A stretch of 5,618 nt of DNA, taken from Desulfovibrionaceae bacterium. Lineage in GTDB: Bacteria; Desulfobacterota; Desulfovibrionia; Desulfovibrionales; Desulfovibrionaceae. Under the pieces are notes generated by a model that saw only the letters and a list, made by a program, of their open reading frames with translations, had not been told where the DNA came from and searched no databases. The stretch covers positions 1-5,618 of the forward strand of contig CAAGJV010000383.1 of NCBI GenBank assembly GCA_900770205.1. The letters run 5' to 3'. Position numbers and translations under genes: made by a program. This document shows positions 1-5,174 of this stretch, in pieces (the first letter of the stretch is position 1; each line of letters opens with the position of its first letter).

Positions 1-179
1 AGAGCATCGCGGATGTCCATGCTGCCGGAAGAGGTGCATCCGGTACCGCCGCAGATGAGAATCTGGTATTTTTCTTCCTTGCCAGTACGATCGTAACGGC
101 GCTCACTGAGAAGAGGGCGTGCTTCTTCCTGCAGCTTGTTGAGTGCGTCGATAGACGGGAGACGTTTCAGTTCAAGCAT
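1..179 (-). CDS. hndC: NuoF-like NAD(P)H/flavin subunit, HndC/HydB type (5' part only, runs off the window)
   Basis: Only the first 59 codons are inside the window; the rest lies beyond position 1. The start is ATG at 179-177, preceded by AAGGAGAGG (complement of 185-193), which overlaps the stop of the upstream gene. About 37 polar residues are followed by YQILICGGTGCTSSGS, which holds Cys43 and Cys48 as C-x4-C. This is how the N-terminal thioredoxin-like [2Fe-2S] domain begins in HndC, HydB and related NuoF-like subunits of NAD(P)-linked hydrogenases and formate dehydrogenases. Plain complex I NuoF lacks this domain. In the family it is followed by FMN/NAD-binding and [4Fe-4S] domains, which cannot be seen here. 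The gene lies 13 nt after the NuoE-like gene and is surely cotranscribed with it. The protein is expected to pass electrons between NAD(P)H and iron-sulfur clusters in the cytoplasm. The family call is fairly secure; whether the enzyme is a hydrogenase or a formate dehydrogenase depends on sequence outside the window. Confidence 0.82.
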   Translation of the reverse strand, partial: MLELKRLPSIDALNKLQEEARPLLSERRYDRTGKEEKYQILICGGTGCTSSGSMDIRDA

Positions 180-192
180 ATCGTCCTCTCCT

Positions 193-678
193 TTATGCCA
201 GGTAGCTGTCGAGGATACCGGGGATGTCGTCGGGGGTCAGGCGGCCATGAGTTTTATCATTGACCATCATGACGGGAGCCAGGCCGCAGGCACCGAGGCA
301 GGCCACGGTTTCCAGCGTGAAGTTAAGGTCTTTCGTGGTTTCGCCGGGCTTGATGTCGAGGTGATGGCTCACCGCGTCCAGAATACTGGCGCCGCCGCGA
401 ACATGGCAGGCTGTTCCCTGGCAGACGCGGACGATATTTTTGCCGCGCGGGTTAAGATGGAACTGGGCATAGAACGTGACAACGCCAAATACTTCCGAAA
501 CCGGAAGATTCAGTTCCGTAGCAATGGTTTCGAGAACTGACTGCGGCAGATAGCCATAAACATCCTGAGCATGCTGCAGAACGGGAATGAGGGCTCCCTT
601 GGGGTTCTGCTTATAAGGTTTCAGAATGTCCATGAGCGGAGCAAGGTCAATAGCGTTGGCCGTGCAGTTGCAAGACAT
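193..678 (-). CDS. hndA: NuoE-family [2Fe-2S] subunit of a NAD(P)-linked oxidoreductase (HndA/HydC-like)
   Basis: This is a 161-residue cytoplasmic protein of normal length for the NuoE / HndA / HydC family (thioredoxin-like [2Fe-2S] ferredoxin). A helical N-terminal part contains the family stretch ALIPVLQHAQDVYGYLP (about residues 29-45). It is followed by EVFGVVTFYAQF (62-73) and the four cluster ligands: Cys86 and Cys91 (C-x4-C in VRVCQGTACHVRG), then Cys127 and Cys131 (C-x3-C in ACLGACGLAP). All four ligands are intact. The start was set at ATG 678-676 because a perfect AGGAGG lies 8 nt upstream (complement of 687-692); a longer reading from 699 would put that Shine-Dalgarno inside the gene. 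The protein partners the NuoF-like subunit encoded 13 nt downstream, and together they form the diaphorase-type module of a soluble hydrogenase or formate dehydrogenase. In the hndABCD order of Desulfovibrio, hndB separates hndA and hndC; here nothing does, so the arrangement is closer to hydC-hydB. Confidence 0.93.
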   Translation of the reverse strand: MSCNCTANAIDLAPLMDILKPYKQNPKGALIPVLQHAQDVYGYLPQSVLETIATELNLPVSEVFGVVTFYAQFHLNPRGKNIVRVCQGTACHVRGGASILDAVSHHLDIKPGETTKDLNFTLETVACLGACGLAPVMMVNDKTHGRLTPDDIPGILDSYLA

Positions 679-686
679 GTGAGTAT

Positions 687-692
687 CCTCCT
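687..692 (-). promoter_or_regulatory. Shine-Dalgarno of the NuoE-like gene
   Basis: The minus strand reads AGGAGG, a full match to the anti-Shine-Dalgarno core, 8 nt before ATG 678-676. It decides the start in favour of the 161-residue product. The site is flanked by short complementary arms (GTACC and GGATAC within 683-697, one bulged base), so it might be partly masked in a weak hairpin. That masking is speculative. Confidence 0.85.
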
Positions 693-706
693 GGTACAAT
701 CCTGTG

Positions 707-732
707 CTGGCATGACGGTATGACGATGCCAG
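707..732 (-). promoter_or_regulatory. Leader hairpin (7-bp perfect stem) just upstream of the redox-operon ribosome binding site
   Basis: CTGGCAT (707-713) and ATGCCAG (726-732) form a perfect 7-bp inverted repeat around a 12-nt loop. The loop contains ATGACG-like direct repeats and a GGTAT pentamer. If transcription starts near 911, this hairpin is in the untranslated leader, 14 nt upstream of the AGGAGG. No T-run follows on either strand, so it is not an intrinsic terminator. Its role is unknown; RNA stability or control of translation is possible. Confidence 0.5.
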
Positions 733-791
733 AATACGCGCCCCTCCCGGGACTTTTGAAGCGGGTAGCCGCAGAAACGGCTTTCCGCAGG

Positions 792-807
792 GGAAGCTAC
801 TGCTTCC
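792..807. repeat. Short perfect inverted repeat GGAAGC-TACT-GCTTCC in the leader
   Basis: This is a 6-bp perfect stem with a 4-nt loop. On the plus strand it is followed by a long pyrimidine run (about 804-824, mixed C and T). The minus-strand transcript would therefore carry a purine-rich tract just before the hairpin. It lies between the promoter at 918-945 and the NuoE-like gene, alongside AGCCG/CGGCT (767-771 and 778-782). It supports a structured leader, but no function can be assigned. Confidence 0.4.
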
Positions 808-824
808 TTCTTTCCTTCCCTTTT

Positions 825-846
825 CGGTATATTCTTCAGCATACCG
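825..846. repeat. Inverted repeat CGGTAT-N10-ATACCG in the leader
   Basis: Perfect 6-bp arms at 825-830 and 841-846 are separated by 10 nt. The arms share the GGTAT/ATACC core with the tighter dyad at 938-951 that covers the -35 box, about 100 nt upstream in the transcript sense. It could be a second binding site for the same regulator or merely an RNA hairpin. The sequence alone cannot separate these. Confidence 0.4.
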
Positions 847-917
847 TTATGTAAGGGAAAGCGACCGGCCTGTCGGCATGGCCTGCCGCATTGAGAAATT
901 CTCTTCATTTTTGCTTC

Positions 918-945
918 AGTATAAAAAAACTGGCTGCGGTATCAA
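918..945 (-). promoter_or_regulatory. Sigma70-type promoter for the redox operon
   Basis: On the minus strand, TTGATA (940-945) and TATACT (918-923) are separated by exactly 16 nt. Each hexamer matches the consensus at five (TATACT) or four (TTGATA) of six positions, and the spacer ends in a T-run. Transcription would start near 911, leaving a leader of about 230 nt before the ATG at 678. No other element upstream of the NuoE-like gene is as good. An 11-nt palindrome (GAGAA-A-TTCTC, 893-903) lies just downstream of the predicted start. Confidence 0.6.
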
Positions 946-951
946 GATACC
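938..951. promoter_or_regulatory. Operator-like dyad GGTATC-AA-GATACC overlapping the -35 box
   Basis: Perfect 6-nt arms at 938-943 and 946-951 are separated by two bases. The predicted -35 hexamer (940-945) lies wholly inside the dyad, so a bound protein would block RNA polymerase, as is typical of repressor operators. I do not recognise the motif as that of a specific regulator. A looser copy of the GGTAT/ATACC arms occurs at 825-846. Confidence 0.45.
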
Positions 952-1060
952 TCCAGGATTTATGATTATGGAAAGCAGGAGACTGCCGCTCAAGATACAG
1001 GCTTTTGGGAAAAAGATAGGACAAGAGCGTAAAAAATTGAGAGCAGCGGTGCGGAAGGGT

Positions 1061-1089
1061 GAAGTATGCCATTTCATGGCACATACTTC
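1061..1089. repeat. Strong imperfect inverted repeat (12-bp stem with a 2-nt bulge, 3-nt loop)
   Basis: GAAGTATGCCAT (1061-1072) pairs across loop TTC (1073-1075) with ATGG (1076-1079) and CATACTTC (1082-1089), with CA (1080-1081) bulged. It is the strongest hairpin in the AT-rich gap between chrA and the redox operon. Neither strand has a T-run right after it, so it is not a standard intrinsic terminator. It may be a regulator-binding dyad, an RNA-processing site after the chrA operon, or part of a leader RNA if the promoter-like element at 1113-1143 works. Confidence 0.5.
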
Positions 1090-1112
1090 TACAGAGAAAC
1101 AAAAAATGAACA

Positions 1113-1143
1113 AGTATAAAAATTTTTTTCACATAAGTGACAA
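1113..1143 (-). promoter_or_regulatory. Weak promoter-like element with a TCAC-ATAA-GTGA dyad
   Basis: The minus strand reads TTGTCA (1138-1143), then 19 nt, then TATACT (1113-1118). Both boxes match the consensus at five of six positions, but the spacing is longer than usual. A 12-nt dyad, TCAC-ATAA-GTGA (1129-1140), overlaps the spacer and the -35 box. It vaguely recalls CRP/FNR-family half sites but does not fit TGTGA-N6-TCACA. It could be a distal promoter for the redox operon. AT-rich DNA often yields such matches by chance. Confidence 0.25.
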
Positions 1144-1234
1144 GGATGTTTTATTGTAACTTATAGAAATAAAAGGAATAAAAAACAGGAAAGTTCATTG
1201 AATAGTCAACCAGTTTCAGTCTGCAGCCCAATAT

Positions 1235-1795
1235 TTATGAGGCATAGATGATACATCCGAGCACCGCTGCAAGAGCAATGAGCATGAAGGGGGATAATTT
1301 TTTCCCCGTGAGTTTTTGGTGAATAAATTTGATGAAAAGAAGGATGAGAAGCAGAACTATCGTTGATAAGTTGTTCATGGCCTGTGTGTCTTCGGAGCAG
1401 CAGTGAAAGAGCATAACAATTCCCGTAGCCAGCACCATGCCGGCAATGCAGGATTTTAATGCGCGGAGCACTGTTTTGACACAGGGATTTTTCAGAGCAG
1501 TGTTCAGAACTTTTGTTGCCAGAATAAAAATAAGAAATGATGGGAAAACCGAAGCAGAAGTTGCCGTAACTGCTCCTGGAAAACCTGCCTGAACATTTCC
1601 AATATAGGTGGCAAGGTTGACCATGATGGGGCCGGGGGTGCTTTCACTGACAGCTATCATGTGGCTCAGCATTTCATCGGTGAGCCACCCATACGAGAGA
1701 ACAACATCCCGTATGAGGGGAATGGCCCCATACGCTCCTCCGAAAGAAAAACAGCCGACCTTCAGAAACCCGATGAAAAGATCAGTTAGGATCAT
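1235..1795 (-). CDS. chrA: Chromate transporter (CHR family) short subunit, second of a pair
   Basis: This is a 186-residue integral membrane protein matching one half of a full-length ChrA. Near the N-terminus FLKVGCFSFGGAYGAIPLI (residues 10-28) is the family's FGG-x-GxxPLI signature. It is followed by GWLTDEM (36-42) and SESTPGPIMVN (50-60), with the conserved PGP, then NLATYIGNVQAG. The rest consists of hydrophobic segments ending in a tail rich in Leu and Ile. Members of this family (TC 2.A.51) extrude chromate using the proton motive force. In bacteria with short subunits, two homologous halves of opposite topology are usually both required. The ATG at 1795-1793 lies inside the end of the upstream chrA gene (14-nt overlap, different frame) with only a weak AAGG upstream, so translation is probably coupled. 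The native substrate in an anaerobe may not be chromate. The family is secure; the substrate is not. Confidence 0.92.
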   Translation of the reverse strand: MILTDLFIGFLKVGCFSFGGAYGAIPLIRDVVLSYGWLTDEMLSHMIAVSESTPGPIMVNLATYIGNVQAGFPGAVTATSASVFPSFLIFILATKVLNTALKNPCVKTVLRALKSCIAGMVLATGIVMLFHCCSEDTQAMNNLSTIVLLLILLFIKFIHQKLTGKKLSPFMLIALAAVLGCIIYAS

Positions 1796-2363
1796 CAGCG
1801 GAGCCTTTGCGGAAGGATTTTTTAAGGAAAAATAGTGAGATGCTGACTGTTGAGGCTACAGACATAAGCGTTATGGAAGAAATATTCCATGCAAAAATAT
1901 CAGTCAGCAGCATAAGAATTCCCCAGAAAAGAATGGAGGATGTATGCACCCCTTTTTGACGCATTTTCATGATCATGGAAATGGCAGCATCCAGAATAAG
2001 AAGAGCAACAGCGATGGAGATTCCTTTGAATGCATGGGCGATGACAGGAGTTTCCAGGATGTTTCCAAGAAACAGGGAGATCAGGTAGATAATAATGAAT
2101 GGAGGAAGAACCAAACCCAGAGTAGCGGCGATGGCCCCGGAAAGAGATGCCTGCCTGTACCCCGTATACGTTGCGCAGTTGATGGCAATAGGCCCTGGAG
2201 TGGATTCCGCCAGAACGGCAACATTCATTAATTCATCATGGCTTATCCATTGTTTTCTTTCAACGCAGGCTTGCTCCATCATGGCAATCATGGCGTAACC
2301 GCCGCCAAAGGTGAATGTGCCTATTTTGGCAAATGTCAGGAACAGGTCAGCGATTTTTTTCAT
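1782..2363 (-). CDS. chrA: Chromate transporter (CHR family) short subunit, first of a pair
   Basis: This is a 193-residue membrane protein homologous to its downstream neighbour. The motifs are FAKIGTFTFGGGYAMI (residues 11-26), QWISHDELM (38-46) and AESTPGPIAIN (52-62), followed by CATYTGY, then hydrophobic helices and a basic, hydrophilic C-terminus (KKSFRKGSADDPN). I chose ATG 2363-2361, giving MKKIADLF, because homologous subunits start about ten residues before the FAKIG motif. The frame extends further upstream to about 2444, but there it only encodes a Lys/Arg-rich stretch inside the channel gene. The start lies 17 nt inside the end of the MscS-like gene, and only a GAGG is visible as a ribosome binding site, so coupling is likely. 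It pairs with the second subunit to form the two-component transporter. Substrate assignment as chromate is by family only. Confidence 0.92.
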   Translation of the reverse strand: MKKIADLFLTFAKIGTFTFGGGYAMIAMMEQACVERKQWISHDELMNVAVLAESTPGPIAINCATYTGYRQASLSGAIAATLGLVLPPFIIIYLISLFLGNILETPVIAHAFKGISIAVALLILDAAISMIMKMRQKGVHTSSILFWGILMLLTDIFAWNISSITLMSVASTVSISLFFLKKSFRKGSADDPN

Positions 2364-5043
2364 GGGGAGCCTCTGATGATGAGTCTTCCTCTTTTTCCTT
2401 ATCCGCAGGCAGAGGCAGATTTTGTTCATCATACATATGAACATCCAGCTGAGGGAAGGATATCTCTATGCCTTCTTCTGCAAAGGCCTCGTTTATTTTC
2501 AGCCGGATATCGGAAGTGATGGACATTCCATCGTTATATTCCCGGATCCAGAAACGCAGAACAAGGTCGAGGGAACTTGCACCAAAGTTGGTAAAATAGG
2601 CGGTAGGCTCTGGATAGAAGAGAACCTTCGGGTGAGACTTTGCGATTTTGAGCAGGAGAGAAAGACAGTGGCCGACATCGGAACCATAGGCAACGCCAAC
2701 GGCAATCTCCTTGCGGACACGGCGGTTGTTATGGGTCCAGTTGGTAAAGGTACTGTTGAGGAAGCTGGAATTGGGGATGAAGATGATGGCGTTATCGAAG
2801 GTTTCCACCATGGTGGATCGAATATTTATTTTTCTGACGGTTCCGGTAACGCCGCCTACCTCAACAATATCCCCTTCGCGGATAGTCTGGCCGAAAATAA
2901 CGGAGAGGCCGCTGGAGAAGTTCTGTACCATGTTCTGAAGGCCGATACCGATACCTACGGAGAGGCCGCCGGCAATCATGGAAAGACTGGAAAGATTGAA
3001 ACCCAGAGCCTTGAGAGCATACAGGCCGAAGACTCCCCAGAGAATACATTTGTATATAACCTGGATGGGGGCCAGCAGCGATACGGATATGCGTGATATT
3101 TGCGACTGCATGCCGGCCATGAAGGTGTTGCCTACGGCGAGCAGGGCTCTGGTGAGATAGAACGCCACGAAAATGCTGAATATCTGCATGGCGTTCAGGG
3201 AAACACTGCCGATATTGAAGCCCAGCGTGGCCATATGCTGGATGAGGAAATATCCGCCGGGGTAGGCCAGTATCCAGAGCATGGCCGCCATCACGGCGGC
3301 AAGCAGGATGACGGGCATGATAAGCGCCATAGCAAGGCTGGCCATGACGGCGGTAGGGCCTTCTTTGGGAAGATGGGATTCAATGAGGTTTTCTACCTTG
3401 AAGATGGATACGCAGAGCATGGTAGTCACGGTGATGGACGTGAAGCACATGCTGATGAGAATGGCCAGCCGTGAAAAACCGGCAAGGCTGATGATGAGCG
3501 TTATCCACAGCTGCAAAGAATAGAGCCGCATAATAGTGCGGGGCAGAGGCTGTTCGGGCAGGGGGATGGCCCTTGTGTTCCAGATATCGATGGCCTGAAC
3601 GATGACCCATGCTACACAGATGAACAAAGGGAATGGATCGAAGTTGAGCAGAACCATACCAATGAGCAGAGGAGGGAACATAGGCCACAAAGGAGAGAGC
3701 TTCGGGCGATCCGGTTTGTCGAATTCGTAGAGATCCCAGGCAAGGATCATCTGCCCCCAGCACAGGCACATGGTACCGAAGGTGGCCACCATCTGGTAGA
3801 GTTTTCCATCTCCCCATGCGGAAAGATGGATGGAGAGCCCTACCGCTATCCAGATGGCGCTGTTGTGAAGAATTCTGTTGAGGCCGGCCTGCATTTGTTC
3901 CGGCATGCGTTTTTTGGCCGTATGGCGAAGAGCCAGGCCGAAGAGAGTGAAGAAAAGAAGGGAGCTCGCGATTCGTATCAGCAAAAGCTTGAATGCCTCC
4001 AAGCTGCTGGGAACTTCCGTAGTAAGGCGGAGCGAGAAGAGTTCCTTCAGCGAACCGAGATTTCGTATTTCTTTTGCCCAGGCCACCACATCGTAAAAAT
4101 GGCCGGAAGATTGGAAATAATAGTTGTTCCAAAGCATCGGCATTTTCTGCATGACTTCGTCGATGCGATCCTGGATCTGCTTGATAAGGTCGAGAGCGGG
4201 CGCGATGATGCGGGAATATCTGGCTTGCAGATTGGAGATATTCTTGTTGGCTTCCTTGAGTTTTCCCGCAAGCTTGTTGTCGACATCTGCCGAGTGCTGC
4301 CCTGTCAGGGATTTTTCCATGACGGCGAGCACCTGCTTTTCTTTTTCCAGTTCTGCCAGAGTATTTTTCAGAGGATTGATCAGTAAAAGAATACGCTCTT
4401 TTATTCTATTGAAGCGTTCATTAAGAACTGTAAGATCAGACGGCATTCCGCCTGTATCCTGGGAGAGCGTGTTGAGTTTCTGAAATTCCTGTTCCAGCTG
4501 GGAGAGACGGCTGCTGGTATCAGCAGACAGGGAGGAAACGCCGTTTTTCAGCGTTTGGGAGTGTTCGATAATGCCGGCAAGCCTGGCGTTATGGGAAGAA
4601 AGAAGGGCATCCCATGCTTCCTGTACGCTTTTGGCGGCTTCGGCTGCTCTGGCTTCTTCTTCTTTTTTTGCTTCTTCAATGGCTCGGGCTTCAGCTTCTG
4701 CTCTGGCTTTAGCCTCTGCTTCCGCTTTTGCCTTGGCTTCGGCTTCGGCCTTTGCCTTGGCCTCCGCCTCTTCTTTTGCTTTAGCCTCTGCCTCCGCTTT
4801 TGCCTTGGCTTCGGCTTCTTCACTGGCTTTTGCTTCATCCCCTGCCTGGGGGCTCACTTCGGTATTTGCTTTTTCAGCCTGAAGCTCTTCCTTTGAGGGA
4901 GCAGGTTTTTGAGCAGACTTGTTAGACTGTTGTCCTGCTGCCTGTGCAGCGTATACGTTTTCCGGGAAGGCGGAAAGGGCCGAACAAGCGATGGAGAGAG
5001 AGAGAATGGCAGCAAGAGTAAGGATAAGGCGGGAAGCTTGCAT
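2347..5043 (-). CDS. MscK/KefA-like mechanosensitive channel with a TolA-like Ala/Glu/Lys tract
   Basis: This is an 898-residue inner-membrane protein. Residues 1 to about 35 form a signal peptide (hydrophobic core LILTLAAILSLSIA, AXA-type site near A33-A35). Residues 78-125 are six copies of an 8-residue Ala/Glu/Lys repeat. About 140-330 is a periplasmic coiled-coil region. Roughly 11 membrane segments follow between about 350 and 715. The C-terminal MscS domain includes the pore helix (MIAGGLSVGIGIGLQNMVQ, about 689-707), then the beta domain with EGDIVEVGGVTGTVRKINIRST and IIFIPNSSFLNS, and the cytoplasmic alpha/beta domain from GVAYGSD onward. The C-terminus is acidic and Ser-rich. This layout matches MscK/MscM (over 1,000 residues in E. 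coli), with a shorter periplasmic part. The role is release of solutes on hypo-osmotic shock. The start is ATG 5043-5041 with GGAGA 5 nt upstream; an upstream TTG at 5061 is less likely. It is the first gene of an overlapping unit with the chrA pair. Confidence 0.93.
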   Translation of the reverse strand: MQASRLILTLAAILSLSIACSALSAFPENVYAAQAAGQQSNKSAQKPAPSKEELQAEKANTEVSPQAGDEAKASEEAEAKAKAEAEAKAKEEAEAKAKAEAEAKAKAEAEAKARAEAEARAIEEAKKEEEARAAEAAKSVQEAWDALLSSHNARLAGIIEHSQTLKNGVSSLSADTSSRLSQLEQEFQKLNTLSQDTGGMPSDLTVLNERFNRIKERILLLINPLKNTLAELEKEKQVLAVMEKSLTGQHSADVDNKLAGKLKEANKNISNLQARYSRIIAPALDLIKQIQDRIDEVMQKMPMLWNNYYFQSSGHFYDVVAWAKEIRNLGSLKELFSLRLTTEVPSSLEAFKLLLIRIASSLLFFTLFGLALRHTAKKRMPEQMQAGLNRILHNSAIWIAVGLSIHLSAWGDGKLYQMVATFGTMCLCWGQMILAWDLYEFDKPDRPKLSPLWPMFPPLLIGMVLLNFDPFPLFICVAWVIVQAIDIWNTRAIPLPEQPLPRTIMRLYSLQLWITLIISLAGFSRLAILISMCFTSITVTTMLCVSIFKVENLIESHLPKEGPTAVMASLAMALIMPVILLAAVMAAMLWILAYPGGYFLIQHMATLGFNIGSVSLNAMQIFSIFVAFYLTRALLAVGNTFMAGMQSQISRISVSLLAPIQVIYKCILWGVFGLYALKALGFNLSSLSMIAGGLSVGIGIGLQNMVQNFSSGLSVIFGQTIREGDIVEVGGVTGTVRKINIRSTMVETFDNAIIFIPNSSFLNSTFTNWTHNNRRVRKEIAVGVAYGSDVGHCLSLLLKIAKSHPKVLFYPEPTAYFTNFGASSLDLVLRFWIREYNDGMSITSDIRLKINEAFAEEGIEISFPQLDVHMYDEQNLPLPADKEKEEDSSSEAPHEKNR
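4669..4812 (-). repeat. Six tandem 24-bp units encoding an (E-A-K-A-K-A-E-A) octapeptide
   Basis: This lies inside the channel gene. The DNA repeats with a 24-nt period (8 codons); the encoded units are EAKAKAEA, EAKAKEEA, EAKAKAEA, EAKAKAEA, EAKARAEA and EARAIEEA. Superimposed is a 72-nt higher-order repeat: about 41 nt at 4706-4746 recur at 4778-4818 with one mismatch. That near identity points to recent tandem duplication and probable length variation between strains. The protein tract should be a rigid, highly charged alpha helix like domain II of TolA. Confidence 0.85.
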
Positions 5044-5048
5044 GGTAT

Positions 5049-5053
5049 TCTCC
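5049..5053 (-). promoter_or_regulatory. Shine-Dalgarno deciding the channel gene start
   Basis: GGAGA on the minus strand lies 5 nt before ATG 5043-5041, which is followed directly by a good signal peptide (MQASRLILTLAA). The alternative TTG start at 5061-5059 would place this site within the coding sequence and add six polar residues before the signal peptide. The 97 nt between here and the terminator at 5128 must hold the promoter. A TTATAG (5113-5118) is a possible -10, but no good -35 accompanies it. Confidence 0.6.
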
Positions 5054-5127
5054 GTAAGCAAAGGTGAATAAGAAAAAATCTGAAGGGAGCAAGAGCGCCT
5101 ATGGAGGCCTTTCTATAACGCCATCAT

Positions 5128-5159
5128 AAAAAATTCAGAACCGGCCCGAAAGGGGCCGG
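5128..5159 (-). terminator. Intrinsic terminator after the TolA-like gene
   Basis: On the minus strand a 7-bp all-GC stem (CCGGCCC, 5159-5153, with GGGCCGG, 5147-5141) encloses a 5-nt CTTTC loop. After TTCTGAA comes a run of six T (5133-5128). The T-run starts 7 nt beyond the stem, farther than ideal, but the hairpin is strong and placed 16 nt after the stop codon. It should separate the TolA-like gene from the channel/chrA unit. Confidence 0.65.
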
Positions 5160-5174
5160 CGCAGGAAAAAAATG

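Larger units (their letters stand above)
679..1234. other. Gene-free region between the chrA pair and the redox operon
   Basis: This 556-nt stretch has no credible gene on either strand. The part from about 890 to 1200 is clearly AT-rich compared with the flanking genes. Reading frames of 65 to 95 codons exist, but they lack a convincing ribosome binding site and their products look random. No GC hairpin with a T-run follows the second chrA stop at 1235, so termination may be Rho-dependent or there may be some read-through. The region holds the promoter, dyads and leader hairpins listed separately. Confidence 0.7.

Noticed and set aside
136..540. 134-codon frame on the plus strand opposite the NuoE-like and NuoF-like genes.
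   Set aside because: It lies antisense to two genes with clear family motifs; its product has no recognisable motif and the frame is a codon-bias shadow.
621..908. 95-codon minus-strand frame in the leader, starting almost at the predicted transcription start.
   Set aside because: It has no ribosome binding site, overlaps the start of the NuoE-like gene in another frame, and encodes an Arg/Cys-rich product without family resemblance.
905..1132. Minus-strand frames of 75 and 65 codons in the gap with hydrophobic stretches, which might be a small membrane protein.
   Set aside because: Starts are GTG/TTG or an ATG without a ribosome binding site; hydrophobicity follows from T-rich sequence. 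The frames run across the promoter at 918-945.
878..1159. 93-codon plus-strand frame in the gap, Lys/Arg-rich.
   Set aside because: It spans AT-rich DNA where open frames arise by chance, has no convincing Shine-Dalgarno, and crosses the promoter, dyads and hairpin used by the minus strand.
1160..1234. Possible intrinsic terminator after chrA-2 (T-run near 1180-1187 on the minus strand).
   Set aside because: No stable GC hairpin precedes the T-run; only 3-4 bp arms can be drawn.
3380..4132. 250-codon minus-strand frame in another frame of the channel gene.
   Set aside because: It is wholly inside the MscK-like gene, whose own frame gives clear membrane segments; this product is rich in His, Arg and Pro with no domain.
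4669..4850. Possible CRISPR-like array because of regular direct repeats.
   Set aside because: Units are contiguous with a 24-nt period, have no spacers, stay in frame and encode a coiled-coil-like tract.
4555..4896. Plus-strand frames with Ala/Ser- or Phe/Gly/Cys-rich repeats.
   Set aside because: They are reverse-complement readings of the 24-bp repeat encoding the Ala/Glu/Lys tract, so their repetitiveness is inherited.
5113..5141. Candidate promoter (TTATAG as -10) for the channel gene.
   Set aside because: The best -35 at proper spacing (TTCTGA or GTTCTG) matches poorly and overlaps the terminator; too weak to list as a feature.
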